Origin: Euonymus europaeus
Lineage: Eukaryota > Streptophyta > Magnoliopsida > Celastrales > Celastraceae
Assembly: GCA_963580455.1 (NCBI GenBank)
Contig: OY756968.1
Location: 4,997,544 to 5,061,543 of the forward strand
Reading direction: 5' to 3'
Length of the DNA: 64,000 nt
The position numbers and the translations under genes are program-made. The notes beneath the pieces are model-generated. The model saw nothing but the letters and a program-made list of their open reading frames with translations, searched no databases and was not told the DNA's origin. Below are positions 30,807 through 42,555 of the stretch, one piece after another (the stretch's first letter is position 1; the number at the start of each line of letters is the position of its first letter).

Positions 30807-33478
30807 ATGGCTTACGTTGAGGGAGGTAAAGATTCTCTCGTCCGATCCTGTTTTTATTTGTTGATTTTGCTGATGGATTACTGTTTTTAAAAATTGAAAT
30901 CAGGATTGCGTTTCTTATTTAATTGATCTTGAATTGGTGTTTTTGGTCGGTGTTGTTGCGTTATCGTATCCTTCTCGTGAATATCTTAAGATTTTTGATC
31001 TTAGGCCTCACTTGGAGAATCGCTTGTCTTCTTTTATTGAGAAATTAGGGTTTCAATTTCTGTATGATTGTTCGATTTTTGATCAACTAAGGAGGTTGAC
31101 ATCATCCTATTTGGATTCGTATTAGGGTCTACGCTTGATAGCTGGTAGTGAAGATGAAGATAGGCGATGTTCGATAGTTTGTCTTCATAAATTCATGATG
31201 TGGTCAGTGTAGGGCTAAAACCACTTTTATGGTTTTTAGAACGATATATGGTTCCAATAATCTTTATCAATGTTTACAGAGATCTGATTTTAATTATTTA
31301 AAGGTAATTTTTTATGTTTTGCTAAATAATAGAGTTGGGCTGCTAATTTCAAGCATGTTTGATATAATTTTTCGCTGCATTTGTTTTGAATATCATATGA
31401 GCTGATAGGTTCTTTGTTCATGAAATATATTTCGTAAGTTTTAGTCGTTGTTGTAGCACCAGAGTTTCAATTAATTATGTTGATAAGCTTATTCTATCAA
31501 GTCATGTGATAGTGGTAACAGCACTTCTAGAACCACCATGCCAGTTTTTTTCCTTGTTTCCAAAACTTGATCACTCATGCACTGTATGATGTTTGAGATT
31601 TGGAGGGACTTCTCTGCTGTGTTAAAGGTAGTTATTTTTATTGAGGTTGTGAGTAGTAGAAATACAGCACCACTTGTGAATTTCGTTCACCTTCTTCTTC
31701 TTCTTCTTCTTCTTCTTCTTTTTTGTATGGATTTAGCTATGGTAGAATGTGTAGTAGGTAGACTCTGTCAAGTATTTTACGTCTTCCATGCTGTTTTTTT
31801 TGTGCGCATTTTGTGTGAGTTGTGACTTATGAACGATAAACCTTCAATTTGTTCCTCCAACTGAACATTTTTATTCCGCCCGCAATTTTCAGTTTATTTG
31901 TTGAGCTATCTGTATTTATAGTATTTACCTTATGGGGTGGAAGATAATGTTTATTTTTGAAACTAATGGATTTTTATCTCAACCACTTAAAAAAATAGAA
32001 AAAGGAAAAAAGGTTCATATACTAGACATTGAAGTCTCAAGGCCTTCTGGTAATTTTTCCTGCTGAGCCATTATGTAAAAAGGTGTTTGAATCTTCACTT
32101 AACCTTTGTGGTATACATTTTCTTTTTAATTGAAGATGATGTCAGGGAATTTGCTTGAAATTTTGACAGTTCCTCTTTCAGTTGCACTTGCACCAATGTA
32201 GATGATCCGACTTCATGATTTTCTCTGCTTTACAAGTCTTGCTTCTTTCTCCAAGAAAAGGAGAGTTTACCAGCACAAGGTGCAAGAACATGTTACATTT
32301 ATTCACTTAAATTGTATATTAGCTGTTATGATCTAAGGGTTGAGCTTTAAAAGAACGAAAGAATCCCTCCTCACCCACAACCGGACAAAAAGGGAAGGAC
32401 CCTTCCCTCTTGTAGGAAATCATGATGGGGATAGCGGAATTGAATAATAGTTTAGTAAATTTCAAGTTTCAACTCGTGCTTTTTTTGTGTGTGTGCAATT
32501 AGCATGGGCATTTGTTCTATACATGGTCAACCTGTTTCCTATCCTTGTGAAACTAGATATTTGCTTCTGCAATGTTCCTCATGTGAGATCGTGCAATGAT
32601 TCATATAAATAAATTTTCCATGGGTGTGTGATACTTCATTCCAACGAATCAACGTGTTGATATTCTAATCTGTTTACAAGCCTGAAGGAGAAGGAGGAGC
32701 TTCGGCTTTAATGATGTGTGTAGACTTGGGCTTGACACTTTCAGTTGATGTTGTCATATGACATGCTTGCCTTTTCTTTTCTGTTTTTCTCCTTTTTTTA
32801 TATTAATAACCATATACTGTACGAGGGCTTTATGAAAATTATGGTGGTGAATCTTTCATATGATTATTTTGAAAAGCAACCATGTGGATATTTATTCTTG
32901 TTTATCTTTGCAGGCGTTGTGAAATCCAAGCGAACTTTATGGCGGCTAAAGACCATCACTGACTTCTTTTGGTCCATTGTGAATTTGATAAGCGTGTTTT
33001 TCGCTACAATGTTCTCGGTAATCTTCTTGAGTATCCTTTGCTCTTTCCACTGTTATATGTTTGTAACTTCAAAGTGTCAAATTGTGCATGCTTATTATGA
33101 TATTAATCATCCCATTACCTTTTATGTTTTAGATGGAAAAGTCAGATGCGTATAGGAAAGGCTCTGGTTCTAGCAAAAAATGGGATGGTGGCCCTGGTGG
33201 TCCTGGAAGTGGGCCGTACAGTGGTGGTCCACGGGGGCCACCCCGAGGACCCCGAGGCTTGGATAATGTTCGAGGGATTGACCATAGTGAGTTCACATTA
33301 CTTTCCTCTATTTTTTTGAATACATTTGATGTCTTTTTTATAAAAATAAAAAAAGGATCGAGGAATACTGGGGTGTTTCATTTTGAATCTTATTTTTTCA
33401 TATGATTTTGGATCTGATCTGATTAAATTATGTTTACTTCTAGGTTCCCTCCCTGCATGTGGATCTTGCTGTGGTTAA
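30807..33478 (+). CDS. Selenoprotein K/G family homologue, cysteine form
   Basis: Four exons (30807-30825, 32914-33017, 33133-33286, 33444-33478) join in phase to 103 residues. Order: short lumenal head MAYVEGG; conserved VVKSKRTLWRLKTITDFFW with a single membrane helix (FFWSIVNLISVFFATMF); MEKSDAYRKGSGSSKKWDGG; a Gly/Pro/Arg-rich cytosolic tail (GGPRGPPRGPRGLDNVRGID); and the ending SSLPACGSCCG with a TAA stop. Animal SelK has selenocysteine near the C-terminus; here cysteines occupy that region and no in-frame TGA is involved. SelK proteins sit in the ER membrane and act in ER-associated degradation and protein acylation complexes; the plant role is inferred. The first intron is long (about 2.1 kb). 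Confidence 0.9.
31689..31720 (+). repeat. (TTC)n microsatellite in SelK-like intron 1
   Basis: About ten TTC/CTT triplets in a row, within the pyrimidine-rich part of intron 1. Confidence 0.85.
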
Positions 33479-34579
33479 TGTGAGGTATCTCTTCTGCATT
33501 TTCTCAAATGCTTCCAGCTGGAAATGTTATTTGGATCCATATGATACAATACCACCGTTAATATATGGGAACTGAAAGGATTTTATACTTATTATTGATA
33601 TTGATATTGTTATTGTGTGCATCCTTTTTTGGCTGTTTAATGTCATTTATACAAGCCAAATAATTTTATGTGGGTAGTGCAACAGTCAACTGAAACGAAA
33701 AAGAGCACCGAGTCGAAAATTAATGGGAGTCGAATCAAAATTTGCTCTCTTTATAGTTTAAAACAAGGGAGAAGTAACTTAGGAGAACAAGTCCCTCTAT
33801 TTAGAACAATGGTGGTCCGTTAGTCCTTCATTGAATGGTGTTTTTTGTTATCATCATATGACCATGTGCAGTAGTGCATAAATGGGCTTCTTTGGTTGAT
33901 GTATCATTTCATACCAAAGCCGATTTAGCATTAAAAAATTTCAAACCCTATTTGATAAGTACGAGTCTAAAGGCCCAACTTGACAGTCATGTCTCAATGG
34001 GAAGCTTCCACTTCAGTTGATACAATAATATTTTGACGACTGCATCCACTTATTCTAGGTCAGCCTTTTCTCGATCTGGGCTCACAATATCTTCTTCTGT
34101 GTTCGCAATGGGGATCCCATGATTTTATGCGATCTCTTTGGCTTTTACTGGTTGGACTCTACTTCACAAGGCAAACATATCCTGTCAGTTGTCTTGAAAA
34201 TTATGCACTGACAGGGATGTTGTATAAAACATGACAGACTGATTAGCTAAAAATAGTGTCCGCGTGCTTAACTGCTTGTGGCCTTATAAAAATACCGGTG
34301 TTGTATGTACATGTGAATCTTCTGTGTTAGAAATCTAACCTCAAAACACATCAACAAATATTGTTCATTTTTAACAGTGGATCCACACAATTTTGTTCTT
34401 CTTATATTATTGTCTTCTAGTTCTTAAGCCTAAAAAACGCATTCTAGTTCTTAAGCCTAAAAAACGCATTTTGTGTGTGAGAATTGCTTAGACTTTGGTC
34501 ATATACTATTCAATTGGGTTACTTCAATTTGAAGTGGTGGGATAAATCTTAACTTTTATCTCCTTATTGTCATGACACA
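33479..34579. other. Intergenic, no gene; one 27-bp tandem duplication
   Basis: Downstream of the SelK-like gene. No coding signal. At 34415-34441 and 34442-34468 a 27-bp unit beginning TTCTAGTTCTTAAGCC is repeated perfectly in tandem. Confidence 0.6.
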
Positions 34580-35136
34580 TGTTGGAACAGTGTCCAAGTC
34601 AGGTGTTCCAAGTCTCATATCGGTGGATCTGTGTGAGGATAACTTGTATATAGATGCAAGCCTCAACCTTGTATCCAAGTTTTGGGGCATAGCCTTGGGC
34701 TTGATTACAGCCGGTCCACGTGCACACGTACGTGGGAGACCGGTTGAGCTTGGTTGCATACTAAGGTTCTTTGGGCCTAGATTTATAACATGATATCAAA
34801 GTCAGGTTGTTGGTGGTAAAACTTCACGTATGCGTGGCGTGTGGAACCCAAGTCTGAAACACGACACACGTGTGGGGGTGTTGGAATAGTGTCCAAGTCA
34901 GGTGTTCCAAGTTTCCAAGTCCTACATCGATGGATTTGTGTGAGGATAACTTGTATATAGATGCAAGTTTCTCTTAACCTTGTAGTCAAATTTTGGGGCA
35001 TAGCCCTGGACTTGATTTCAGTCGGTCTACATGCACACGTACAAACTTGATTACAGTTGGTCCACGTGCACACGTACGTGGGAGATCGGTTGGGCTTGGT
35101 TGCAGGTTAAGATTCTTTGGGCCCATATTTATAACA
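34580..35136 (+). mobile_element. TRIM (terminal-repeat retrotransposon in miniature)
   Basis: Two direct repeats, 34580-34790 (211 bp) and 34879-35136 (258 bp), both start TGTTGGAA and end ATTTATAACA. They flank only 88 bp. That interior starts at once with TGATATCAAAGTCAGG, a variant of the initiator-Met primer-binding site, and ends with a G-rich polypurine tract (TGTGGGGG) before the second repeat. Flanks ACACA and ACACC may be a 5-bp duplication with one change. The right repeat is longer mainly because of an internal duplication around CACACGTAC. No protein is encoded; it depends on enzymes from other elements. Confidence 0.8.
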
Positions 35137-37678
35137 ACACCCAGGTGAGTTTAATGTCATCATGTAATATAAGACCATTCCGTGACAGGCTGATTGATCG
35201 GTGAGTGCAAAATTGACCACACTAGCACCTTTTCTACAGGCTAGAGTTCATTTTCCACGAGCATGACCTATAGATTTGATTACTGTTCCACAAGCTTATA
35301 CTTGCGTGACTACAAAAGTTGTATCATGTGTGCTAATGTTTATATACACTAATCTATGCAACTGTTGCTTGATTTAGATCCATCGACCTGAGACGAAGAG
35401 AAAGGTCTATCTATTTGATTTAATTATTCAGTTAAACCATCGTTATTGGAACCCCATAATCATACTAGAACCGCGATGATTTGATAAAACTTTCAAGCTA
35501 AGCCCAACAATTCTCTGAGTAAGAACCATTGTATCATCACTTATTCAATGAATAAGAATAGACATAATAATAATAAAAAAAAAACACTTGTCCTGTGTGG
35601 GGCTGAAAAGTAGAACAACATTATTCAATCTGGGAATTCTTGTATCAAATCAATAAAAAGAGGGGCAGATAAACTCCGTGGAGGAAAAAAAAAAAGGATT
35701 GAAGACCCAACTAAAACTAGGAAGTTCTGTCGTCAAGATCGAATTAAAGTATTTCTCTTTTAGGACCAGCTTCAGTGATCTTAGAGATATTAAAAGAGAA
35801 ATGATTAACCACGTACAATAGTCCATGACAATGAATGATCACACAAAGTCCTTTATCTTGATTAGCAAACTAGAGGGCATGAAAGTCTGTGACTTTTGGG
35901 ACGATGAGTGCTAACTTTCAGTCACTTTTCCACACCCAGTTATTGTTCACAGCACTTGATTTGCCTTTGTTTTGGACGCTAGGGTTGGGTCTCTTGAAAG
36001 CGAATATTGGCTTTTGAGTTGCAGATGCTTTAAGGCATGGGGTACTGAGTGACTGATGGGTATGATCGCCGCATATCGTATGGACTCGATCGTAAGATAT
36101 ATGGCAGCGTTTGGCAGACAATTTGACAAATAGCATATATGTTGATGGTTCAAATGTTATGCCCATTTGGTTCATTTTTTGTGGGTGGTATTTATATCAC
36201 ATAGAAAGTGAAATTTTCTTGAAATGCCCCAGTTGGGACTATTTGGAAATTATCTATGTAATTGTTCGACAAGTTTTGACATGCTTGTTGAAATTGTTGT
36301 CTAATATTGTTGTTTGGTGTGTGAGTAGCTTGTAGTATATATAATACTTACAGATTATAGATGTGAGCCAAACGCAATCATTGAGTTTGATTTCTATTAC
36401 CAGTAATATGTCTGTAGTCACATAGTGATTTTAACCCACCTTATCCTATTAAGTGAGACTTCTGTATGTTCAGACTTGAAAGTTCGAATAATCGAGCTGA
36501 AACTCATATCAAATATTTAAATAGTGAGTTAGTGTGGCATTTCTCGATTTAAAAAAGAAAAAAGAAAAAGAAAAAGAAAAAGTAGTGGGTATGTAGAATT
36601 GATTGCTTCTTTTGCTTTTCATGTTCAATAATCAATTATTCATAACCATTTTTCTTTCTTGGATAAAAAGTCGTTTTAGCCTTTTAGGGTTGGAGTCAAT
36701 AAATAGGCCCAATTAGTTATGGGCCCCCATTCCTTGCACGAGGTGCATGGCCCACAAATTCCCTCTTTTATGGTGGTGTAGTGACGGCCTAAATGCATGA
36801 TTTTTTTTCCCCTGACGCCATTTCAATTCATTTATTAGTACTTCAATCAGAAAAACTTGTATCGACATAGTCAGTGTTGACTCAACTTCAACCAATAATT
36901 AATTAATGTTCCCCCATTCAGCTAATTACGCCAATCACTAACTGATCAAACTCTTTAAATTAGTTTGTATGTTTTCACTTGTTTGTTAGGACGTGTAGAA
37001 ACTAGAAAGAGCAAAAGATCACACATCATAAAGTGCTAAGTTAAATAATGATAGAGTAACAATAATAATAAATTCAAAGGGAATTGACATTGTGATAAGT
37101 TGTCGAGATTAACTTTGTCAAAGATAAAAAGTCCTAGTTCAACTTTCACGTTCAACAAATTTTCTTAGAGTCATTTTTAAGGGTCAAAATCCTTATAATT
37201 GTTTAGTGCATATGAGACGGAGGGACTCACGTGTTCAAAGTTTATCAATATAATTACGCTTTTGATGAGTTCCTCTTTTAAAAAAGTGCGACAAGATTCT
37301 TAAGCTCACAAAAATAAAAATGAAGGAATGTGATTTTGAAAAGAGAATTATTAATTCACACAAAACTTTTGATACAAATTCAATTTCTGAAACAGTCTAC
37401 ATTCATCCTGCTTGTCACTACCATTCCCACTTGTGTTCACTTATCTTTTATAAGAAACTTAAAGATCCAAAAGCAAAAGAAAAAAGTTTACAACTGGAAA
37501 TCTGAATGGGGGATTGGGGTGGCCATGATTGCCATCACACCTTTTTCTCAGAGAACCCATCAAACATTAGCTTTCTCTTACAATGAAAAAGCAAAAAAGA
37601 AAATGCCAATCTCTTTACACACATAAGTATCTTTAAAAGTACTTCAACTGTTTAAATTCTATTGTTTTTGTTCCTCAC
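35137..37678. other. Intergenic, no gene
   Basis: AT-rich. ORFs near 35918-36175 and 37320-37626 lack domains and look random. There is an A-rich GAAAAA microsatellite near 36552-36585 and a MITE-end-like GACGGAGGGACTCA near 37214. This is the downstream side of the LAX gene. Confidence 0.5.
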
Positions 37679-39647
37679 TCAAGCCTTGTGAGGTGGGCAT
37701 TGATAGCATTTAGTGAAGAGACCAAATGTATTAATCTGTCTAACAAAATTAACCATGCTTGCCCATCCACCAAATCCAAATCCCACCACCAAAACCCACA
37801 CCACCACAAATATGTTCATGGTGTAAGATCCTGCCCAACCTCCTATGAGTTTTGGTGGTCTCTCCACTGCATTCTGTAAATAAATCAAAAAAATTTAAAA
37901 AAATCATTAACACCCATCTCAATCAAAACTTGAGAAATTGAGGGGATGATTAGGGAATTAGGGTCACTAATTACCGTTCGAGCGACCGGAGAAATGAAAG
38001 TGATCATGTGTGCTAAGGCAGGAATTATGTAGACTGTGAAGCTAACAAGAAGAGATCCAACAGTTGAGTTTATAGGGCCAAAGAATGGGAAGATAATAGC
38101 AAGGAACCATATTGGGATCACCACAGGAAGTCTAGCCAGTGCTCTCTTCAACAAACTCTGTGTCTCATGTACCCTGATTGCTTTCTCCCACACAAAGTAC
38201 AGAGGAGTGCAAGCAAACCCAAATGTTATGAACTGCACCCATTAAAAAAAAATTATATAAAAAAGAACCGAGTGGGCAGGATCGGAGACAAGCAGGGTTG
38301 TTGTTATTACCTGATGAATGAGCATGAGAATGACAGCAGTGTCTCTATATCCACTTCTTGGTAGCAATGCCAGAGCATTAGAATGTGTAAGAAGCATGTC
38401 CCCAAATGCCCAATACACAGCAGAAGCTGATGGTAGAGTTAGTGTTAACACATAAAGTGTTGCAACCAAGTATATTAGCTTGAATTTCTGAGGCTTCCAC
38501 ATAGCATGCATAATCTCCCTACAATCATATGAAAAATTGACACACATTATACATATACATACATAAATATATATGTATCTATTTCCTTACACTGTGACAG
38601 CATGTCCTCCAAATGTGTAGAGAATGTTAGTAGAGCCAGTGAAGTACAGAACCATTGTTGTTGGTCCAGAATGCTTCACCCCCTCAACCTTCAAACAAGG
38701 AGAAATAAAAGTGTTATTAATAATGCCAAATTTGGGTTTAAAGCTGATTATAAAATTAATGTAATCTACTACCTGTCCATGGAGAAGGGAAGCAATGGTG
38801 AGATACCAAGCAGTGTAAGTAGTCATCATAAGACCCAAGAATGACCAAATTCTGTAATTATGGAATGAAGGAATGAACACAGTCGTCGCGCAACAGGCGC
38901 CAAAGATGCAAGTCCATGTCCTCTTGTCAAGATTGTCATTTATGTAGTAGATGTTGCTGCACCATTGATATGAAAAATCCAGGATTGATAATTCACAGTT
39001 CCGGTAAAACGATACGAGTATAATTATGTTAATCGTCTTTGTAATCAAATTACCTTGCACAGGCAATTAACTGAATCACAGATCCAAAAAGAAGGAAAGT
39101 GCAATTGAAAAACAGGCCTATATTCCTCCAGTGTCTCCCCAGCAACCCATCAAGAACTTCAAACCAGTGCATAATTCGGAACGATTAAGGTTAATTAATT
39201 AACATGAATGTGTGTGTGTGCCCATATATATATTTACCTGGATGACATGATTCCTGAAATCAACTTTCTCTCTTTGTTTTCTGGTTCTGTACTCAACGTA
39301 GAGTATACTGATAAGGTAAGCAGTCCAGCTTCCCATCAATCCATAGAAGAGTTGAAACAGAATCCCAGATAACAGTCCAAGTTGTGAAAATGAGTATGGA
39401 AGTGTGAGAAGCACTTGTGCAACCTACGCAATTCAATATAATTAATTAATGCAATAAAGAATATTTAGATTTATTAATGTTTTTAAAGTACCTGGTTCGA
39501 AGCACAGCTGAACCAAGCATCATAGACAGAACCACCATGCCAGAAAAACTTAGAAAGCTTGTTCTCGGTCGATTTTGAATCTGGTTCTTCCCTCTCCATC
39601 TCCACATAGTTTCCAGCTACAACACTCTCAACCTTCTCAGAAGCCAT
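37679..39647 (-). CDS. LAX: AUX1/LAX auxin influx carrier
   Basis: Eight exons: 39647-39492, 39423-39238, 39166-39054, 38956-38773, 38688-38591, 38518-38311, 38232-37975, 37873-37679, in phase, 465 residues. It belongs to the amino-acid/auxin permease superfamily: an 11-helix plasma-membrane proton symporter that brings IAA into cells. Nearly every residue in the core is family-like: KLSKFFWHGGSVYDAWFSCA, VAQVLLTLPYSFSQLGLL, NIYYINDNLDKRTWT, FGGHAVTV, EIMHAMWKPQKF, INSTVGSLLVSFTVYIIPAL, and the end INTFGLFTKCYQCPPHKA. It is closest in wording to LAX2-type proteins, but the paralogue is not certain. Anomaly: intron 2 (39237-39167) begins GT but ends AC, because the bases before TGG TTT GAA (exon 3) are TATGCAC. 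All other junctions are GT-AG. Otherwise the frame is intact. Confidence 0.93.
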
Positions 39648-40614
39648 TGTTGTAGTACAGTAGCTCTTTTTGGGGAGCTATTAATGAACTAGCAAATGAA
39701 TGTATAAATAGATAAAAGAAAAGTTTTTTCTTTTCTTTTACATGATGTGTTTGATAGGAGTGTAATGATTATAAAGGTAATTAAAAATATATGAATAAAT
39801 AAATACTCATATTTGTTATTTGGTAAGTATGTATATTATTTATTCGAGTGATTTTTTAGGGAATTTTCTTCATATTTTCAGTTTTCGATTTAATAAAGAG
39901 ACGTGGGTAATGATTACCCTAATAATATATTACATTCCTATCAAGCACACCTTAACATTTTGATTTGTATATGTTTTCAACGGTTCGTTTGGTATGGTCA
40001 TTTTCTATGCATTTATGTTTTATTTTTTGGAAAATAAGAAAATAATCTTGAGAACACATTTGGTTGTTCATTTAAAAAAAATGAAATCTCTTGAAAATAA
40101 ATTTAAAATAGAAAAAAATGTATGTTTTTAAGAAAGGTTAAAAATGCGAGAAACAGATAAATTATAGGGCAAATAAATAAAAAATGAAAACAAATCAAAC
40201 AGATTCTAAAGATTTTTCAACATTTTTTAGAATTTAACGTGTTCTTCAAGTTTCAATTCAGTTGCATGTATATTTTTTTTTATTCAAAAAAATTGAGGAT
40301 GGGCTGATGGAGGATTCAAACTCATTACCTATTAGAAGGATCATTACTGTTCAATCGCATGCTCACTTGCAATTGCATGGAACCTCGGAATAAAGTTGCA
40401 TGGAAGGTTTGGAGAAAGTATCTTCTAAGTCTTTGACATGAAGCATTCCCTCTCTAATCCTGGCCTCCTTCATTTTATTTAATACTATCACCTCCCTCCA
40501 CACGTATTCTTCCTTCCTTTGCTTTTATATGGAAACCCTTCGTTTTCTCTCTATCTTCTCTAACCCACTAGACTATATTACTAGAGGAGGAAGAACGGAG
40601 GAGAGACAGCAGAG
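39648..40614. promoter_or_regulatory. Shared upstream region of divergent LAX and thaumatin-like genes
   Basis: 967 bp between two outward-facing start codons; AT-rich. A stretch at about 39972-40215 starts TTCGTTTGGT and ends AAATCAAACAGATTC, resembling a degenerate hAT-type MITE. Near 40310-40370 a minus-strand B-box-like GAGTTTGAATCCTCC suggests a SINE fragment. Confidence 0.4.
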
Positions 40615-41876
40615 ATGGCATTACTCAATGACATGTTCCTGTCACTTCCCTTGATTATACTGACAATTTCATTAGGTAATTTTTTTAATTATTTGGCTAA
40701 TTGTATTCATGTAATTCTCATTAGTATCGATCTCGGCTAAAGACGTATGCATGTATTGTTTTTCGTGGTTCAATCCCCATTGAGATTTATTTATGTTCGG
40801 TTTAGCTAAGCATCGACCCAATTTATTTGTCCAAAAATTGTGGGTGTTGTCTGTTCAGCCCAAATTTAGACCCAACTTTATTATGTAAAATGGATAAACT
40901 CAATAGTGTCAATTCGTGATTACTAAAAATGGAGTCAGATCCCCAGAATGTGTGCAACCTTGTTTATTGACATTTCCAGGGACAAAAGTGGTCGACTCGG
41001 CAAGAATTTTTACAATAATAAATGATTGCCAAGAAACAATTTGGCCTGCAATAACACCAGGTGAGAACTTCAATGGTGGAGGATTTCCACTCAAACCAGG
41101 TCAATCTATTGTTCTCACCGCGCCAGTCGGGTGGAGTGGTCGAATCTGGGGTCGAACCGGATGCAATTTTGACAGGACTGGAAACGGTTCATGCCAGACC
41201 GGTTCTTGTGGCTCGTCTCTAAAGTGCGGGGCATCAGGGGAAGTTCCTGCAACGCTTGCCGAATTTACGCTCGCATCTCTTGATTTTTATGATGTTAGCC
41301 TTGTTGATGGTTTCAATTTGCCACTAGCTGTTAAACCTATAAATGGTCAAGGGAATTGCAGTGTTGCTGGATGTGATTCAGATTTAAGACCACAATGTCC
41401 ATCTGAACTATCTGTTAAATCGAAAGGGAAGGTCATCGGTTGTCGGAGCGCCTGCGATGTGTTCAACACCGATGAGTACTGTTGTAGGGGTCTTTATGGA
41501 AATTCAGTAACATGTCAACCTACATATTATTCTAAGAAGTTCAAGCAGGCATGCCCTACTGCATATAGTTATGCATATGATGATCCTACCAGCATTTTTA
41601 CTTGCGCCGGCACTGATTATGTCCTCACCTTCTGTTCAGCCAGGTTTGTTGACAAATTCGATATCTATTGTGTTACATTAATTAATATGATTATAGTTTA
41701 ATCAATTGAAGAAATTCATTTTGTTTGTTGATTTCAGGAACCAAACAGTCTGCACTTATCATAATAATAAGTTACATTGCAGTAGTGGATCCAACGGATT
41801 AAAATCATTGAGGTGGGTGGGCTGGGCTGTGATGCTCGCATTGATGGTTCTAATCAATCCATGGGCTGTATGTTGA
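40615..41876 (+). CDS. Thaumatin-like protein (PR-5 family) with C-terminal hydrophobic tail
   Basis: Three exons (40615-40675, 40980-41643, 41738-41876) join to 287 residues. Exon 1 is almost only the signal peptide (MALLNDMFLSLPLIILTISL). Exon 2 carries the thaumatin fold: ARIFTIINDCQETIWPAITP, the signature region GRTGCNFDRTGNGSC, and cleft residues of the acidic REDDD set (R in SGRIWG, E in LAEFTL, D's in FYDVSLVDGFN), plus the many cysteines of the family (GCRSACDVFNTDEYCCRG). Exon 3 adds NQTVCTYHNNKLHC and ends with a hydrophobic stretch (VGWAVMLALMVLINPWAVC), which suggests GPI anchoring at the cell surface. TLPs act in defence and in cell-wall-related processes; some bind beta-glucans. 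Substrate unknown here. Confidence 0.92.
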
Positions 41877-42555
41877 AATTAACATATTCTCTTTCTGGGG
41901 CATAAGGATGTTTAGATTCTGTGTAAATATAGATTTGATCTGCTAAATTCTTTCATTTTTCTTGTAAAAGCTTGGTTTCTTCAATCACGACTATTCACTA
42001 AATGCCCTATTGAATCATACAAAAATATTGTTCTTGATTACATATGTATCAAGCAGAAACAAATGACAGAAGTCATAAAGACAACTTGCCTTGTTGATCA
42101 GATTAAAATGTCGAATGACAGATGAAACATTCTAAGAAAAACGATATATGGAACAAAAAAATGTAGAGAAACAGAAGAAATCCGAAAGTAACTGGTTACA
42201 GATCCTACATGAATTGTGTGCAATATTCACATTTCAGTTCTCTCAGGCTTCAGGAATCAAGCAACAACAAAAAGAGCCTTTGAGCACCAGTAACTATTTC
42301 AACATCATGTCAGAAAAAAAAGATGTCTGCCTTGCATATGTAACCATGCTTTATATCGGCTGCGCTGGTATACGCTAGATTACAGTCCCTATCCCTTGAC
42401 TCACACAAGTAACTGCATAACAACACAACATGTCAATATCCAATATGTGTATCTCTTTTACTTCAGATGCTTTATAAAAAGACACAAAAATGAAGTGATC
42501 AATGGTCTCTAACAAATTACTAAGCCATTCTGCCATTCATACCCTTTTTCTGCTG
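41877..42555. other. Intergenic
   Basis: 3' flank of the thaumatin-like gene (AT-rich, polyadenylation-like context) and downstream side of the SRO relic. The ORF at 42148-42378 has no recognisable content. Confidence 0.5.

Noticed and set aside
35918..36175. 85-codon ORF on the minus strand
   Set aside because: A second frame of similar length overlaps it, composition is random and no family is recognised.
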